DNA of 5,666 nucleotides from assembly GCA_947629605.1 (NCBI GenBank), contig CANREK010000095.1, forward strand, positions 1-5,666, in the 5' to 3' direction. The notes under the pieces are model-generated. The model saw only the letters and a list, made by a program, of their open reading frames with translations. It made no database searches and had not been told where the DNA came from. This document shows, piece after piece, positions 4,550 through 5,666 of this stretch (positions within the stretch are counted from its first letter, which is position 1; each line of letters starts with the position of its first letter). A program made the position numbers and the translations under genes. The stretch comes from an uncultured Clostridia bacterium. GTDB lineage: Bacteria > Bacillota > Clostridia > Christensenellales > Borkfalkiaceae.

Positions 4550-5666
4550 TCACACCGGGTATTTGGGAACACGGGAGACGGAGGCGAGGTTGGCGCCGAC
4601 GGGACTGCCGTAGCCGTTGACGACGTGCGCGATGCTCGCCGCATTCCCCGCCGCAAAACTACACGTGATGAGATGTTCCATCTCGATCCCCGTCTTGACG
4701 GGCACTTCGATGGCCGAATCGAGGATCATGTTCGAATAATTCACCAAATAGATGCCGATGCCGACGGCTCTGTGTCGCGACACGCCGTCATCGACCTTGT
4801 AGCTGGAACATCCCCTCTTTGCGCCGTCGTGTGACATCCAAAGGCTCTGATCGGGCACACGGTAGGGCGTCTCCGATTGATACATCACGACATAGCCGTC
4901 CTCGCCCTTCCACAGCGTTTGATAGTCCTCGAAGTGCTCGACCATGAGCGCGTAGCAAGTGACGCGGTCGCCGTCGACTTCGATGCCCGTCCTTGCGGGA
5001 TTGCCGTAGTTCGTGTAGCCGTCCCATTCCTCGTCGTTCCACGCGACGCCGCTCGAATGGTCGGCCCGCCACAGCCAAAAGTTGTCGCCGATGACGTCGT
5101 TTGCATGAATGACGAGCGCCGTGTCCGTCTCGGTATGCACATTTTCGACGCCGCCGATGCGGCAATAGAAGTTCGAGAGCACGACGGGGTTTTTGCTGTG
5201 GTCGGTTTGGGCGTTTTCCGTCCCGATCACGGCCATGTGTTCGCTCTTGGGGCCCGCGTCGAGGAGAAGGTCCGCGATCCTGACGCCGCCGACATCCCCC
5301 ACCTCGATGGCGGCTTCGGAATTGCCATCACCGAGCTTCAACGTCGCATAGCCGAGGCCGAGGAGAACGGTGTCTTGTAGGTTGACCTTGAGGGGCGCGT
5401 CGAGAACATAGATCCCGGGGGTGAAGAGGAGATGCTGTCCGCTCTCAAGGGCGGCATTCAGGGTGGCGGAAGTGTCGTACTGTGCGTTTGCGAGATAAAA
5501 ATCCTCCAGCGGGATCCTCTCCCCCGCTTCGCCGCCGAACCCGTCTTTCCACGTGACCCCCTTGGTGTCCCGCTGCATTTGCGGCACAAACACGGCATAG
5601 CCCGCGCTGTCACGGTAGAGGAAGGGCTTTTCGGCGATGCGCTCCGTCGTTTCGAGGTCTGTCACC
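4550..5666 (-). CDS. Right-handed β-helix (pectate-lyase-like) protein, C-terminal part (5' end outside window)
   Basis: About 371 codons are open from the right edge to TGA at 4552-4550. The frame runs through the edge, so the GTG at 5665 is probably internal and the true N-terminus is missing. Numbering from that codon, EKPFLYRD (12-19), LLFTPGIYVLDAPLKV (79-94) and TVLLGLGYATLKLGDG (99-114) begin a ladder of short β-strand turns typical of pectate-lyase-like parallel β-helices. Further blocks are NDVIGDNFWLWRADHSSGV (189-207), VEHFEDYQTLWKG (242-254), YQSETPY (262-268), SYKVDDGV (288-295) and the closing ITCSFAAGNAASIAHVVNGYG (333-352). These blocks resemble, from memory, a Paenibacillus/Streptomyces family often labelled 'adenylyl cyclase' in databases and found with carbohydrate-binding modules. 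Nothing here looks like a cyclase. A glycan lyase or glucanase role is inferred; I cannot assign catalytic residues. Secretion cannot be judged without the N-terminus. Confidence 0.85.
   Translation of the reverse strand, partial: VTDLETTERIAEKPFLYRDSAGYAVFVPQMQRDTKGVTWKDGFGGEAGERIPLEDFYLANAQYDTSATLNAALESGQHLLFTPGIYVLDAPLKVNLQDTVLLGLGYATLKLGDGNSEAAIEVGDVGGVRIADLLLDAGPKSEHMAVIGTENAQTDHSKNPVVLSNFYCRIGGVENVHTETDTALVIHANDVIGDNFWLWRADHSSGVAWNDEEWDGYTNYGNPARTGIEVDGDRVTCYALMVEHFEDYQTLWKGEDGYVVMYQSETPYRVPDQSLWMSHDGAKRGCSSYKVDDGVSRHRAVGIGIYLVNYSNMILDSAIEVPVKTGIEMEHLITCSFAAGNAASIAHVVNGYGSPVGANLASVSRVPKYPV

Noticed and set aside
4877..5380. 167-residue plus-strand frame within the β-helix gene
   Set aside because: It is opposite a coherent β-helix sequence on the minus strand and shows no domain or ribosome site of its own.

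Overview
The window looks like part of a polysaccharide-degradation (CAZyme) locus from a Gram-positive, Clostridia-type anaerobe. This is inferred from a strong AAGGAGG ribosome binding site, σA-type promoters, a lipobox lipoprotein, a surface enzyme anchored by plain membrane helices, and the kind of intergenic repeats common in gut Firmicutes assemblies. The taxon cannot be fixed further from sequence alone.

Layout, left to right. (1) 1-421, minus strand: the first 140 residues of a lipoprotein with a glycoside hydrolase family 5 (GH5) N-terminus; the rest lies beyond the left edge. (2) 422-735: a divergent regulatory region with promoters for both flanking genes, an inverted repeat between them, and a structured leader of about 145 nt in front of the plus-strand gene. 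(3) 736-3951, plus strand: a complete 1071-residue family 3 glycoside hydrolase (GH3, β-glucosidase-like) with permuted domain order (C-terminal domain, Fn3-like domain, then the catalytic barrel) and a membrane helix at each end. A strong intrinsic terminator follows at 3967-3998. (4) 3999-4549: about 550 bp with no credible gene, filled with an AT-rich tract, several hairpins and three copies of a GTCAT-NN-TGAG...CGAA-NN-ATC repeat whose variable dinucleotides co-vary. (5) 4550-5666, minus strand: the C-terminal 371 or so residues of a right-handed β-helix (pectate-lyase-like) protein whose N-terminus lies beyond the right edge.

A plausible joint role is extracellular glucan breakdown. The GH5 lipoprotein and the β-helix enzyme would cut or bind polymer at the cell surface, and the doubly anchored GH3 would hydrolyse the released oligosaccharides beside the membrane. 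The GH5-GH3 promoter arrangement suggests co-regulation. The β-helix gene converges on GH3 and need not share its control. I see no rRNA, tRNA, CRISPR array, transposase or phage gene. The most unusual items are the permuted, doubly anchored GH3 with two substituted active-site motifs, its structured leader, and the co-varying repeat cluster.
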